64,000 nt of DNA, taken from assembly GCF_001180105.1 (NCBI RefSeq), contig NZ_CVSO01000040.1, forward strand, positions 80,001-144,000, written 5' to 3'. Origin of the DNA: Candidatus Pelagibacter communis. GTDB taxonomy: Bacteria; Pseudomonadota; Alphaproteobacteria; Pelagibacterales; Pelagibacteraceae. Numbering within the stretch: the first letter of the stretch is position 1; the number at the start of each line of letters is the position of its first letter. The translations under genes were made by a program, and so were the position numbers. Shown piece by piece: positions 26,842 to 36,749 of the stretch. Below the pieces are notes generated by a model. It saw only the letters and a program-made list of their open reading frames with translations, was not told the origin of the DNA and ran no database searches.

Positions 26842-28214
26842 ATGTTTAGCAGAAATGATAATAAATTTTCAGACTTGTTTTTAAAAATTTATGCTTCAGT
26901 TTTTTTGATTATTATTTTTTATACTTTATACAGAATAATACTTTTTTATCTTGAAGGCGTTGATATAGAAATTATTTTTGATAAATATTTTAAATACCTC
27001 ATTATCTCCACAATATTTATTTTGTTTTTTTTAGTATCTTTAAAATTAAATAATAATATTAAACAAAATATTGTACTAATTTTTACTAGTACAACTATTA
27101 TTTTATATGTTATTGAGTTTTTTTTAGCTTTATACTTTCCAGAATTAAGAGATAATGAGATAAGAAAAATCAATCAAGATAAGAAAATTGAAAAATATAA
27201 TAATTTCATTAACAAAAATATTTTTCCCTTTGAAGTAATTAAGAAAGAATTTAACTTTAATGACAAGAAAATTTTTCCATTAACCTATATTCCTAATGTA
27301 AATACCTTCTTGTGCAATGAAACAGGAAAAGATATTTTCTATCAATCTGACAAGCACGGATTTAGAAATGAGAATAGTCAGTGGGAAAACAAAAAGGTTG
27401 ATATTTTACTGATCGGAGATTCTTTTGTTCATGGCGCTTGCGAGGAAAATGACAAAACTATAGCAAGTTTTCTTAAACAAAACGGAAAAAATGTAATTAA
27501 TTTAGGAATGGGTGGGGCGGGACCATTAAAAGAATTTGCAATTTTTAGAGAATATGCTCAATTCGTAAAGCCACAAAATGTAGTTTGGTTTTTTTTCTGA
27601 AGGCACAGATTTGACCAAAGATCTTAGAGGAGAGAAAAAAAAATAAGATCCTAATTAAATATATTAAAGAAGAATATTCTCAAAATTTAATAAATGACTA
27701 TATTTATCTTAAACCCCTTTTAGAAGATCACATAAAAAAAAGAATTTCGAATAAATCAAATGAAAAAAAAGAACCTAGACGCACAAAAACTAATAAAATT
27801 ATTTCACATTATTTAGATAAAACTAAACCACTAAGACTCTGGAATCTACGAAAACTCACATCAAGTTTTACAAAAGTTGAAATTAAAAAAATTGACCCAT
27901 TATTTTTCGAAATACTTCAAAAAGTTGATCTAGAAGTTAAAAAGTGGAATGGCAAATTGTTTTTTGTTTATATGCCTGAAGCCAGAAGGTATGATAATAA
28001 TTTGAATAGGTTTATATTAAAAGGAAGGTTTAGAGGAAAAGATTATATTCTGGAAAATATGAATAAATTAAATATTGATATTATTGATGTAGATAAAGAA
28101 ATTTTTTCCAATGAAATTGATCCATTGAAATTTTTCAATGAAATCAATGTTCATTATAATGAAAAAGGTTATAAATCAATTGCATTTGAAATAATCGACA
28201 AACTTCAAAATTAG
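26842..28214 (+). pseudogene. SGNH/GDSL-like membrane protein split by two frameshifts
   Basis: Three frames join into one protein of about 455 residues. Part 1 (26842 to TGA at 27598-27600) has about four membrane helices, then the SGNH block I LLIGDSFVHGA and LGMGGAGPLKEF. It breaks in a run of 8 T (27589-27596); skipping one base continues as SEGTDLTKDLRGEK. That frame meets TAA after a run of 9 A (27635-27643); skipping one more base continues without stops to VHYNEKGYKSIAFE (the block V His) and TAA at 28214. Both breaks are +1 in homopolymers, so a dead gene, phase variation and sequencing error are all possible. It follows the carbamoyltransferase by 5 bases. Confidence 0.8.
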
Positions 28215-28238
28215 TATTAATAAATAATAAATTTTTTA

Positions 28239-29204
28239 ATGATTAAAAAAATATCTATAAACTTACTTATAATAATTTTCTCATTTATTTTTGCATTTTT
28301 TGTTTGTGAAATTATCTTAAGGTTCAAACATAATATTTCATATGACTACGATATTGAGCAATGGAAATATGCTAAAAAATTAAAAACCAAACACGTTAAT
28401 CCAAAAATTGGTCATACCCACTTAAAAAATAGTAGTGCTTTCCTTCAAGGTGTAGAAATTAAAACTAATAAATATGGCCAACGAGATAAAAATTATAATA
28501 ATGAAGACTTGAATAAGTTTGATAGAAGCTTTCTGTTTATTGGAAGTTCTATTACTCTAGGATGGGGCGTCGAGTACGAAAGAACTTTTATACAGCGGTT
28601 AAACAAACTATCCGATGAAGATGGAAAAAAGTGGATTTATATCAATGGAGGCATTGGCAACTATAATACAGAAAGATATGTAAATAACTATTTCGATAAT
28701 TGGAAAGATTTAGACTTTAGTGATATTGCAATAAATTTCTTTGTAAATGATACTGAAATAATTAATCAAGATAATTCAAATTTTTTCACAAGGCATTTTC
28801 AAACAGGAGTTATTTTATGGAAATATATTAATAGTTTAAAGTTCCAGTACAGTGAGCAAAATTTATCCAATTACTATAGAATGAAATATATGAACGATTT
28901 CAAAGGATTTAAAGTCGCGAAAATGGAATTAAAAAAAATAAGTGATCATTGCAAAAGAGAAAAAAAAAATTGTCATCTTATTTTAATGCCAGATATTCAT
29001 CAATTGAATCCTTACAAATTACATTTTATAAATGAGAAAATGAAAAAAATTTCTCAGGATTTAAATTTTAACTATCATGATCTTCTTCCAGCATTAGAGG
29101 ATATAAGGCCATCAAATCTGTTGTGGAATAAATATAACGATCCTCATCCAAACATTCTCGCTCATGAGTTAATTAGCGAAAGTTTAAACAATTTTTTTAA
29201 ATGA
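28239..29204 (+). CDS. SGNH/GDSL-family membrane-anchored hydrolase-like protein
   Basis: A 321-residue protein with an N-terminal membrane anchor (INLLIIIFSFIFAFFVCEII), then FLFIGSSITLGWGVEYERTF, the SGNH block I with Ser, a NGGIGNYNTERY block, NFFVND, and at the C-terminus DPHPNILAHELI, which supplies the Asp/His pair. It is intact, unlike its upstream neighbour. It overlaps the MBOAT gene by 4 bases; SGNH plus MBOAT pairs typically acetylate or deacylate extracytoplasmic sugars, as with AlgJ/AlgX and AlgI. Confidence 0.8.
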   Translation: MIKKISINLLIIIFSFIFAFFVCEIILRFKHNISYDYDIEQWKYAKKLKTKHVNPKIGHTHLKNSSAFLQGVEIKTNKYGQRDKNYNNEDLNKFDRSFLFIGSSITLGWGVEYERTFIQRLNKLSDEDGKKWIYINGGIGNYNTERYVNNYFDNWKDLDFSDIAINFFVNDTEIINQDNSNFFTRHFQTGVILWKYINSLKFQYSEQNLSNYYRMKYMNDFKGFKVAKMELKKISDHCKREKKNCHLILMPDIHQLNPYKLHFINEKMKKISQDLNFNYHDLLPALEDIRPSNLLWNKYNDPHPNILAHELISESLNNFFK

Positions 29205-30532
29205 TTTTTTCTTCAATTGAATTCTTAATTTTCTTCTTAATATTTCTTGTACTGCTTAAGTTCTTTAGAAGTTATCAAAACATTCTTATAATTTTTCTAA
29301 GCTTATTTTTTTACAGTTTTTGGGATGCAAAATTTACCATTTTGATTTTATATCTTCTTTTTACTACCTATTTCTTTATTAAAAGGTCAATTAATCTTAA
29401 GATTTCAATTGTTTTAATTTTATTACCTTTATTTTATTTCAAATACTCAATTTTTTTTTTTGAATTAACTGGTATAAATCATCCTGAAAACTTTGCTTAC
29501 TCAGGAAATTTACCTTTGGGTATTTCTTTTATATCCTTTACTTGTTTAGCAGCAATAATAGATGTCAAATCAAAAAATTTTGATTTTGATAAAATAGAAT
29601 TAAATAGTTTTTCACAATTTATTTTGTATTTCCCTCAATTAATTGCTGGTCCAATTTTAAGATTGAAGGATTTGATCCATGTATTCAATGACAAAATAGT
29701 TTTTGAAAATTCTAATATAAAGTTCGGAATATTTTTATTTTTGATTGGGTTTATAAAAAAAATATATTTTGCTGACAATATTGGAAGTTATATAGATCCA
29801 ATTTTTTCAAATATTAACAATGTAGATCCTGTAGAACTTCATAAAGCTTTTTTATTATTTCCCATACAAATTTATTTCGATTTTAGCGGATATGTTGATA
29901 TGGCCCTAGGTATTTCAAATTGTTTGTCTATAAAATTACCAATTAATTTTAACAAGCCGTATTTAACAAATTCGATAACCGAGTTTTGGAGATGTTGGCA
30001 TATTACATTATCGAACTGGTTTAGAGATTATATATATATTCCTTTAGGTGGTTCAAAAAAGGGAAGCTTAAAAAGAAATTTCAATTTATTATTAACTATG
30101 TCTATTGCTGGTTTATGGCATGGCGCAAGTCTCAACTTTCTTTTATGGGGTTTGCTTAATGGAATTTTTTTATCAATCGAGAAGTATTTTGATTTCTTCA
30201 ATAAAAAAAGTCTTTTAAGAGTAATTTTGAATTGTTTTTTAATTTTCAACTTATGGATAATCTTTAGAATTCAAGATTTTAATCAAATTTTTGATTTTTT
30301 TAAAATTTTATACACTAATTCGTTTTTATTTCTTCATTATTCAAATTTGATTGTATTAATGATTACTTTTATATTTATATTTCTTCAGAAGTTTGAAGAC
30401 ATCCATAAAATTAAAAATTTTGCTCAAAAAATGAGCTATTCGTATTTACTGCCTTTTTTCATAGTTATAGTTTTAATAGGATTTGCAATGAATGCTGGTC
30501 AATCGGATAAATTTATTTATTTTGATTTTTAA
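29201..30532 (+). CDS. MBOAT-family O-acyltransferase (AlgI-like)
   Basis: A 443-residue multi-pass membrane protein. It has PLGISFISFTCLAAIIDV, FPQLIAGPILR, the signature FWRCWHITLSNWFRDYIYIP, and AGLWHGASLNFLLWG, whose His is the expected catalytic residue. It is slightly shorter than AlgI at its C-terminus but complete in motifs. It moves acyl groups across the inner membrane to a glycan. It pairs with the SGNH protein upstream and closes the carbamoylation/acylation block. Confidence 0.88.
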   Translation: MIFSSIEFLIFFLIFLVLLKFFRSYQNILIIFLSLFFYSFWDAKFTILILYLLFTTYFFIKRSINLKISIVLILLPLFYFKYSIFFFELTGINHPENFAYSGNLPLGISFISFTCLAAIIDVKSKNFDFDKIELNSFSQFILYFPQLIAGPILRLKDLIHVFNDKIVFENSNIKFGIFLFLIGFIKKIYFADNIGSYIDPIFSNINNVDPVELHKAFLLFPIQIYFDFSGYVDMALGISNCLSIKLPINFNKPYLTNSITEFWRCWHITLSNWFRDYIYIPLGGSKKGSLKRNFNLLLTMSIAGLWHGASLNFLLWGLLNGIFLSIEKYFDFFNKKSLLRVILNCFLIFNLWIIFRIQDFNQIFDFFKILYTNSFLFLHYSNLIVLMITFIFIFLQKFEDIHKIKNFAQKMSYSYLLPFFIVIVLIGFAMNAGQSDKFIYFDF

Positions 30533-30533
30533 T

Positions 30534-30562
30534 TTAAGACATGTATGAATTTTAATTATAAT
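30534..30562 (+). promoter_or_regulatory. Putative promoter of the DUF4956-CotH-VTC unit
   Basis: TTAAGA at 30534-30539 and TATAAT at 30557-30562 are spaced by 17 bases; the -10 box is a full consensus match, the -35 box 4 of 6. The start of transcription would be near 30569, 14 bases before the DUF4956 start codon. It separates the triad from the preceding MBOAT block. Confidence 0.42.
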
Positions 30563-30582
30563 GTATAAAATATAAAACTAAT

Positions 30583-31269
30583 ATGGATAGAGATACTTTA
30601 AATCTATTGGCATCACAAAATATAGAAGTGAATATTCAAAGCTTTGTTATAGGTATAATTCTATCAGTTTTTTTGGCATTTTTAGTTCAGCAAACTTATA
30701 TTAAATTGTCTACAACTTTATCTAATAAGAGAGAATTTTCAAAAACATTTTTAGTTTTAGCAGCCACTACAACTATAATTATAACAATTGTTAAATCATC
30801 TTTAGCTCTATCTTTGGGGCTAGTGGGCGCACTATCTATTGTTAGATTTAGAGCTGCTATTAAAGAACCAGAGGAATTAGTTTATCTATTTTTACTGATC
30901 GGAATAGGATTGGGATGTGGAGCCGGTCAATTTATTATTGTTTCTATCGGTGTTATAATAATATTAATTCTGATATTTATTTATTCGAAGATTAATTTTA
31001 AAGAAAATTTAAAAAGTTTTAATAAATTAAATCTTTCAATAATATATAATTTTAATACTAGTGAAGACGATATAAATAAACTTAAAGATCTACTTGTCGA
31101 AAATACAAATTTTGCTAAACTAATTTCATTATCCAAGACTGAGAGTGAAACTACTATTAATTTCCAAATTCAAATTAACGATTTTGAAAAATTTAATAAA
31201 GTTATAAATTTGATTCAAAACAAAGATACGAAAGTATTTGTTTCCGAGGATAATATTCTTACAACATAA
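30583..31269 (+). CDS. DUF4956-family membrane protein
   Basis: A 228-residue protein with four membrane segments in its first 150 residues and a soluble C-terminal domain of about 75. The loop GLVGALSIVRFRAAIKEP followed by a hydrophobic LFLLIGIGLGCGAGQ is the DUF4956 signature. Function is unknown for the family; it is repeatedly found beside CotH and VTC-domain genes, as here. It is followed by CotH after 10 bases, under a likely separate promoter. Confidence 0.8.
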   Translation: MDRDTLNLLASQNIEVNIQSFVIGIILSVFLAFLVQQTYIKLSTTLSNKREFSKTFLVLAATTTIIITIVKSSLALSLGLVGALSIVRFRAAIKEPEELVYLFLLIGIGLGCGAGQFIIVSIGVIIILILIFIYSKINFKENLKSFNKLNLSIIYNFNTSEDDINKLKDLLVENTNFAKLISLSKTESETTINFQIQINDFEKFNKVINLIQNKDTKVFVSEDNILTT

Positions 31270-31279
31270 CTCTAATCAA

Positions 31280-33940
31280 ATGTTAATAAAATTTGAAAAG
31301 AATAATAAAAAAAAGATTAAAAAAGATTTTTCAAAAAGTTTTTTAAAATATTATTTTTTAATTACATCATCAGCATTAATAGTTTTAATTTTTTTAATTC
31401 TTCAAACTGGTTATTGGGGAAATTATAAAAAAACTTTTTTGGATCGTTTTTACAAAAGTTCGTTTAATAACTATTTAAAATTACCAATAATTTTTCCACA
31501 AATAATATATGGTTTTTTTGTTGATGTACCAGTTGTTAATCTAAACATCTCATTAAATAAATTATTAATTTTAGATGATGACAGAAATAAAGCTCTAGAA
31601 AATAACAACGCTTTCAAATTTGAATTTCGAAAAGTACCTGCTTCTATAAATTTCGGGAATTCTGAATACAAAATTGATGTAAGGTTAAAGGGTGATAGGG
31701 ACATTCATTACAAGGACATCGATAAAAGTTCTTACAAAATCGAGTTAGAAAATAACGAAACTATAATTGGAATGAACAAATTTTCTTTAATGAAACCGAG
31801 GGCAAGGAATTATATTCACGAATGGATTTATCACCAACTTATGGCCGAAGGTGGCTTAATAAGTTTAAAATACGAATTTATAAATTTGAAGATTAATGGT
31901 GAGAGTAAAGGCTTATATGTAATTGAGGAAGGTTTTGATAAAATTTTAATTGAGAGGAATCAACGAAGAAATGGACCAATTTTTGCACTTAAAGAAGAGT
32001 GGGCGTACCAATTAAATAATGATGAAAATAAAGATCCTATATTTCAAGTTTATAATAAAAGGAATTGGTTAAAAGATGAAAATTTACAATTAACTTTATA
32101 TGCAAATAAGTTACTTAACGATTTTTTTAAAAAAAAAAAAAAACTTGAAGAAATTTTTGATGTAGAAAAATGGGCCTGGTTTATGGCTGTATCGGATTTA
32201 AATTATTATGCGCATGGTAGTGACATTAAAAGTGTAAAATTTTATTTTAATCCTTTATCAAAAAAATTTGAACCAGTTCCCTTTGATGGTCATCGAGTGG
32301 TTGTAGATCTAAATAAAAATATTATTGGATGGCAAAATTATAGGAATAGCAAACCATCGTTTAAATCAGCTATTTCATGTATTGAAAACTTTGAGACATG
32401 CCCAAATCCATTTTCTTTATACTTTTTTTTTAATGTAGATGGAAGTTTAAATAAGGTCTTTTTTGATAAATATCGTCAAAATTTAGAAAAAATTACCTCT
32501 TCAAAATATTTAGATAATTTTTTTCAAGAAAGATCTCAGGAGATATTCAGATACAACTCAAAAATTTACAGTGATTATTTTTATGTTGATAATACTTACT
32601 ATTATGGACCTGGACTTTACTATTTTGATAAAAATGAAATTTACAAAAGAGCTAAAAGATTAAAATCTCAGATCAATTCGATACCATCAAATATAATAGT
32701 CTCACAACAAAATGACAAAATTTATGTAAAAAATTGGAACATATCTAATAATACAATTTTCAATAATCATAACTTAGTTATTAAAAAGGTAAATTGTATT
32801 AACAAATTGACGGGAAAGGAGGACATATTTGAAATGAATCTTGGGATGGAAAGTTTTGAAAATATAATTTATTTAAAAAAAAATGATTTAAAATGTAATA
32901 GTATTAATATATATGACGAAATTTCAGATGAAAATTTTAATGTAAAAACTGACTTTCTTTATAAAGAATACAAAGGTAAAAAAAAATTTTCAAATGGTAA
33001 TTACTTGGATTATTTTGTAATTGAAAATGATAAACTATTCTTAAAGCACGATGAAATAAAGATTAGAGAAAATTTGTATATTCCAAAAGGATTTAAAGTT
33101 TCAATTAAACCTAGCCAAAAAATTTATTTATTAGATAACGCTTTTTTAATCTCCGAGTCCCCGTTCATTGCAAATGGAGGAGATAAAGACAATAAAACTA
33201 AAATTGAAATAGGTGGAACAGAAAAAAATACAGGTGGTGGAATTTACATTAAAGATACAAATCATAATAATTTTTTCCAAAATGTAGTATTCAAAAATCT
33301 TAATGGAAATAGAGACTTTATTCCAGAGGGATATGTTATTTATGGAGCAGTAAATTTTTTTAATTCGACTGTAAGTATAAATAATTTTAGTTTTGAAAAT
33401 ATTAATTCAGAAGATGCTATAAATTTTGTGAGTTCTAATATAGCTGTAACAAACGGAGTTTTTAAAAACATTAAATCTGACGCGATTGATGTGGATCATG
33501 GAAATGGTATAATTAACAAACTGAAAATCCAAAACGTATTAAATGACGGTATTGACTTTTCTGAAAGCAGGGTAAAAGTTTCAGAAGTTTACTTTGAAAA
33601 TATAGGAGATAAATCAGTAAGCGTCGGTGAAAACTCAGAAATAGAAATTAACAATATCAATATTTCGGATTCTTATTTGGGAGTTGTTAGCAAGGATGGA
33701 TCTACTGTTAATGGCAAAAACATAAAGAATTTTAATGTAACTGTGCCTTACGCTTCTTATATAAAGAAAAAAGAATATAAGGGACCAATTTTAAAAATAG
33801 TTGGTGCGCAACATGAAGGACATAAAAAACTATATCTTAAAGATAAATTTGCAAACATTACCATCGATAAAGAAAAGAAGATTAAAACTACAAAAAATAT
33901 ATTGGAGTTGATTTATAATCCAGATAAAAGATTAAGATGA
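31280..33940 (+). CDS. CotH-like kinase domain fused to a right-handed beta-helix
   Basis: An 886-residue protein. A membrane segment lies at about residues 18-42 (LITSSALIVLIFLILQTGYW). A CotH-like domain at about 110-430 has DVRLKGDRDIHYKDIDKSSY, FSLMKPRARNYIHEW, INGESKGLYVIEEGFDK and FEPVPFDGHRV. The region at about 600-830 is built of short Asn/Ser/Ile-rich repeats (NFSFENINSEDAINFVSSN style), the pattern of a right-handed parallel beta-helix. CotH of Bacillus phosphorylates spore-coat protein; here the target is unknown and probably extracytoplasmic. ATG 31280 is chosen over an in-frame start at 31238 that overlaps DUF4956. A run of 15 A (32129-32143) stays in frame. Confidence 0.82.
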   Translation: MLIKFEKNNKKKIKKDFSKSFLKYYFLITSSALIVLIFLILQTGYWGNYKKTFLDRFYKSSFNNYLKLPIIFPQIIYGFFVDVPVVNLNISLNKLLILDDDRNKALENNNAFKFEFRKVPASINFGNSEYKIDVRLKGDRDIHYKDIDKSSYKIELENNETIIGMNKFSLMKPRARNYIHEWIYHQLMAEGGLISLKYEFINLKINGESKGLYVIEEGFDKILIERNQRRNGPIFALKEEWAYQLNNDENKDPIFQVYNKRNWLKDENLQLTLYANKLLNDFFKKKKKLEEIFDVEKWAWFMAVSDLNYYAHGSDIKSVKFYFNPLSKKFEPVPFDGHRVVVDLNKNIIGWQNYRNSKPSFKSAISCIENFETCPNPFSLYFFFNVDGSLNKVFFDKYRQNLEKITSSKYLDNFFQERSQEIFRYNSKIYSDYFYVDNTYYYGPGLYYFDKNEIYKRAKRLKSQINSIPSNIIVSQQNDKIYVKNWNISNNTIFNNHNLVIKKVNCINKLTGKEDIFEMNLGMESFENIIYLKKNDLKCNSINIYDEISDENFNVKTDFLYKEYKGKKKFSNGNYLDYFVIENDKLFLKHDEIKIRENLYIPKGFKVSIKPSQKIYLLDNAFLISESPFIANGGDKDNKTKIEIGGTEKNTGGGIYIKDTNHNNFFQNVVFKNLNGNRDFIPEGYVIYGAVNFFNSTVSINNFSFENINSEDAINFVSSNIAVTNGVFKNIKSDAIDVDHGNGIINKLKIQNVLNDGIDFSESRVKVSEVYFENIGDKSVSVGENSEIEINNINISDSYLGVVSKDGSTVNGKNIKNFNVTVPYASYIKKKEYKGPILKIVGAQHEGHKKLYLKDKFANITIDKEKKIKTTKNILELIYNPDKRLR

Positions 33941-34596
33941 GTGATAAATTCACAAGACTTGAAAAAAAATGGGTTTTTAAAAATAAAGATAAAGAAACTT
34001 TAACACAAAACTTAATAAGTCATAATTTGTATTTCAGGCCTCATTTTCAAGAAAGATTTGTGAATAGTATTTATTTTGACAACTTAGATTTAAAATTTGC
34101 TGAAGATAATCTTGCGGGAGTAAGTAACAGAAAAAAAATAAGACTTAGATGGTATAGCCCAAATTCCAATACCTTAATTAATCCAACATTGGAAGTAAAA
34201 GTTAAAAAAAATTTTCAAGGTTTTAAAAAATTATTTGCCTTTAAAGAATTTAATAATTTTAAGGTAAATGAAAAAAATTTGAAAAAGATATCCGAAAAAA
34301 TAAACAATACATTAGTTTCAGAAAATTTAATACCAATTACACAAGTTTTTTACAAAAGAAACTATTTTATATCATGTGACAAAAGAGTAAGAGCGACTTT
34401 AGATGTAGATCTTAAATATAGAAAAATTAAAAACTTTATACAAAGTTTTTTTGTAAGATCTAATGATATTGTTTTAGAATTTAAATACTCGAATAACTTT
34501 GATAGTTATTTGCGAAACAACATTACAGGTATCACAAGAGTATCTAGGAACTCAAAATATATAAATTCTTTAGAAAAAAATAACTTTTTCCAATAA
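33937..34596 (+). CDS. VTC-domain protein (polyphosphate polymerase-like)
   Basis: A 219-residue protein with the tunnel-fold pattern of the VTC domain: an N-terminal RLEKKWVF strand, NSIYFDN, the basic KKIRLRWY strand, an acidic/basic TLEVKVKK strand, then YKRNYFI and VRATLDVDL. In yeast Vtc4 this domain makes polyphosphate from ATP. The bacterial version associated with CotH and DUF4956 has no settled role. The gene overlaps CotH by 4 bases and ends the + block, 31 bases before a convergent gene. Confidence 0.8.
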   Translation: MSDKFTRLEKKWVFKNKDKETLTQNLISHNLYFRPHFQERFVNSIYFDNLDLKFAEDNLAGVSNRKKIRLRWYSPNSNTLINPTLEVKVKKNFQGFKKLFAFKEFNNFKVNEKNLKKISEKINNTLVSENLIPITQVFYKRNYFISCDKRVRATLDVDLKYRKIKNFIQSFFVRSNDIVLEFKYSNNFDSYLRNNITGITRVSRNSKYINSLEKNNFFQ

Positions 34597-34627
34597 TTGA
34601 ATAAAGACTGGAATTTGACACAAAGCT

Positions 34628-36664
34628 TTATCTTATTTCTTTTAATATCTGATTTACGATAAGCTCAGAGCCAGCAGAGGATATATGATCATCATCAAGA
34701 TAAAACAATTTTTCATTGTCATGTGTTATGCATCTATCTTTAATTAAACTATCACAAAACAACTTATGTGGAAAAATTCTTATAAGATTTTTATTTTTTA
34801 TAGAATCAAGAAGAGCGAAACTTGAGCTAGTTCTATCTTTAAAAACTTTATATGATGTAGTCAAATAATTTTTTTTATCAAATTTTTCTTCATAATATTT
34901 ATTTATTTCAAAAATATTCTTTGGAAATTTACTATATAATTTTCTAGGGACATGCCATCCAACTTCAGGAATTGGATAAATTAATACCACCTTATTGTTT
35001 AGTTCTAATAGTTTTTCAATGGTAAGCTTGTAGTTTTCAAATATAAAGTTGTTTCTTTCTTTTAACGTTTTCAAAGATTTTTCATTATTTTGAATGTAAT
35101 CTAACATTTTACCTTCTTTACCACCTTCTAGATTGTCAAACTTTTCCTCATTCAAAATAAGGGGAAGTCTGCCACCAATTATAACTATTGAATTTTGATA
35201 TTTCTTTAAATATTCCAGTCTTTCGGCTTGGGCTTTCGATGTACAATATTGAAGTTCTAGTGGACCTTTTTTTTGGACACGATTTGTATTTAATATAAAC
35301 TGACATCCATTTCTTAAACTCATAATAAAATTAAAATCTAAACTTGTTTTATTGAATAAATTAAAAGCTAAACCTCTCATATGGCTATCACCAACTAAAA
35401 TAAGATTTTTTTTCTCTTTTAAGTTATTGAAATTACAGTCTGTAAAGCTTTTACATTTATACTTTTTTATTAAATCATTTAACTTGTCTTTAGTGTCATA
35501 ATTCATGAAAATAGATGATACTCTTTTTTTAAATCCCTCTGTTTTAATTGATAAGAAAGAAAAGGAGAAAATTATTAAAGTACCTAAAATTAAAAAAAAA
35601 GATAATTTTTTAAATGAGTATTTATCGTTTCTTGCTGGTAACTCAACGAACCTATAACTAAAAATAGACAATCCGGATGACAGTACAATTAAAAAAATTT
35701 TGATTAAATTGTTTGATTTATCTACTTCGATTATTTCTGCGAATGAAAACAAAGGATAGTGCCACAAATATAATGAGTAAGAAACTAGACCAATAGAAAC
35801 CAAGTATTTATGTGATAAAATTTTTGTAATAATTTCATCTTCTGAAGAAAAAGCTATTATCAAAACACAACCTAAAACAGGAATTATTGTAATCAATGAT
35901 GGGTGTAAAGTTTCGTTGTCAAATAAATAAAAAGACAGAAAAATAAAAAAAATACCAACTTTTGGTAAATAATTTTTAAACTTTATATTTTTAAAATTTA
36001 TGTCAAACCTTTCAAGGTAAGCTAACAAACCTCCAGCAAGCAATTCCCACCCTCTCGTGGGTAACAAGTAAAAATTAAATAGCGAATAAGAATTACTAGC
36101 CCAGTAAGCTAAAGATAAACTTAAAATAAAAAATAATACAAGTATCTGAAATAAATAATTTTTCAAATATTTAAATACAAGAATTATTGTTATTGGAAAT
36201 ATGATATAAAATTGCTCCTCTACAGAAAGCGACCAAGTATGAAGAAGTGGCCAAGCCATGCTATTTTCTGCCTCGTAAGCTAAATAGGATAAAGAAAAAT
36301 AGATATTTGAACTAAACAATGAAGAAAAAAAAAGTGAATTTGAAAAAGATAAAAAATCTTTGGGAAGAATAAAAATGTACGCAAAAGGTATTACAGATAA
36401 AGATACAAATATTAGAGCAGGCAAAATTCTTCTTACCCTTCTTTTATAAAAATTTAAAAAAGAAAAGCCATTTCGAGTTTGCCACTCCTTAAAAATTATT
36501 GAAGAAATGAGATATCCTGAGACAACAAAAAAAATATCTACACCTATATATCCCCCTTCAAAATAGAGATTTTGAAAAAAAGAAAATTTTGCGTGATACA
36601 AAATTACAAAAATTACAGCTAATGCTCTTAATCCATCAATTTCAGGTCTGTAACTTATTTTCAT
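34628..36664 (-). CDS. Acyltransferase-3/SGNH fusion protein (OafA/OatA-like)
   Basis: A 678-residue protein. The N-terminal acyltransferase-3 domain starts YRPEIDGLRALAVIFVILYHA, with GGYIGVDIFFVVSGYL, FYKRRVRRILP and TWSLSVEEQFYI, and about ten membrane helices to residue 370. The periplasmic C-terminal SGNH domain has LILVGDSHMRGLAF and a DDDHISSAG His motif. The layout is that of O-antigen and peptidoglycan O-acetyltransferases such as OafB/OatA. It stands alone on the - strand between two + blocks, so it is probably its own transcript. Confidence 0.92.
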   Translation of the reverse strand: MKISYRPEIDGLRALAVIFVILYHAKFSFFQNLYFEGGYIGVDIFFVVSGYLISSIIFKEWQTRNGFSFLNFYKRRVRRILPALIFVSLSVIPFAYIFILPKDFLSFSNSLFFSSLFSSNIYFSLSYLAYEAENSMAWPLLHTWSLSVEEQFYIIFPITIILVFKYLKNYLFQILVLFFILSLSLAYWASNSYSLFNFYLLPTRGWELLAGGLLAYLERFDINFKNIKFKNYLPKVGIFFIFLSFYLFDNETLHPSLITIIPVLGCVLIIAFSSEDEIITKILSHKYLVSIGLVSYSLYLWHYPLFSFAEIIEVDKSNNLIKIFLIVLSSGLSIFSYRFVELPARNDKYSFKKLSFFLILGTLIIFSFSFLSIKTEGFKKRVSSIFMNYDTKDKLNDLIKKYKCKSFTDCNFNNLKEKKNLILVGDSHMRGLAFNLFNKTSLDFNFIMSLRNGCQFILNTNRVQKKGPLELQYCTSKAQAERLEYLKKYQNSIVIIGGRLPLILNEEKFDNLEGGKEGKMLDYIQNNEKSLKTLKERNNFIFENYKLTIEKLLELNNKVVLIYPIPEVGWHVPRKLYSKFPKNIFEINKYYEEKFDKKNYLTTSYKVFKDRTSSSFALLDSIKNKNLIRIFPHKLFCDSLIKDRCITHDNEKLFYLDDDHISSAGSELIVNQILKEIR

Positions 36665-36749
36665 TTTACATTAAATCTTTAATTTATACTTTAATTAAGT
36701 CAAATTAAATATATATACTTCAATAAAATATTTTAAATTTAAAAAAAAT

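Noticed and set aside
36665-36749. Operator-like repeats in the 85-base gap before the methyltransferase at 36750
   Set aside because: TTTAATTAA-type matches are short and expected in sequence this rich in A and T.
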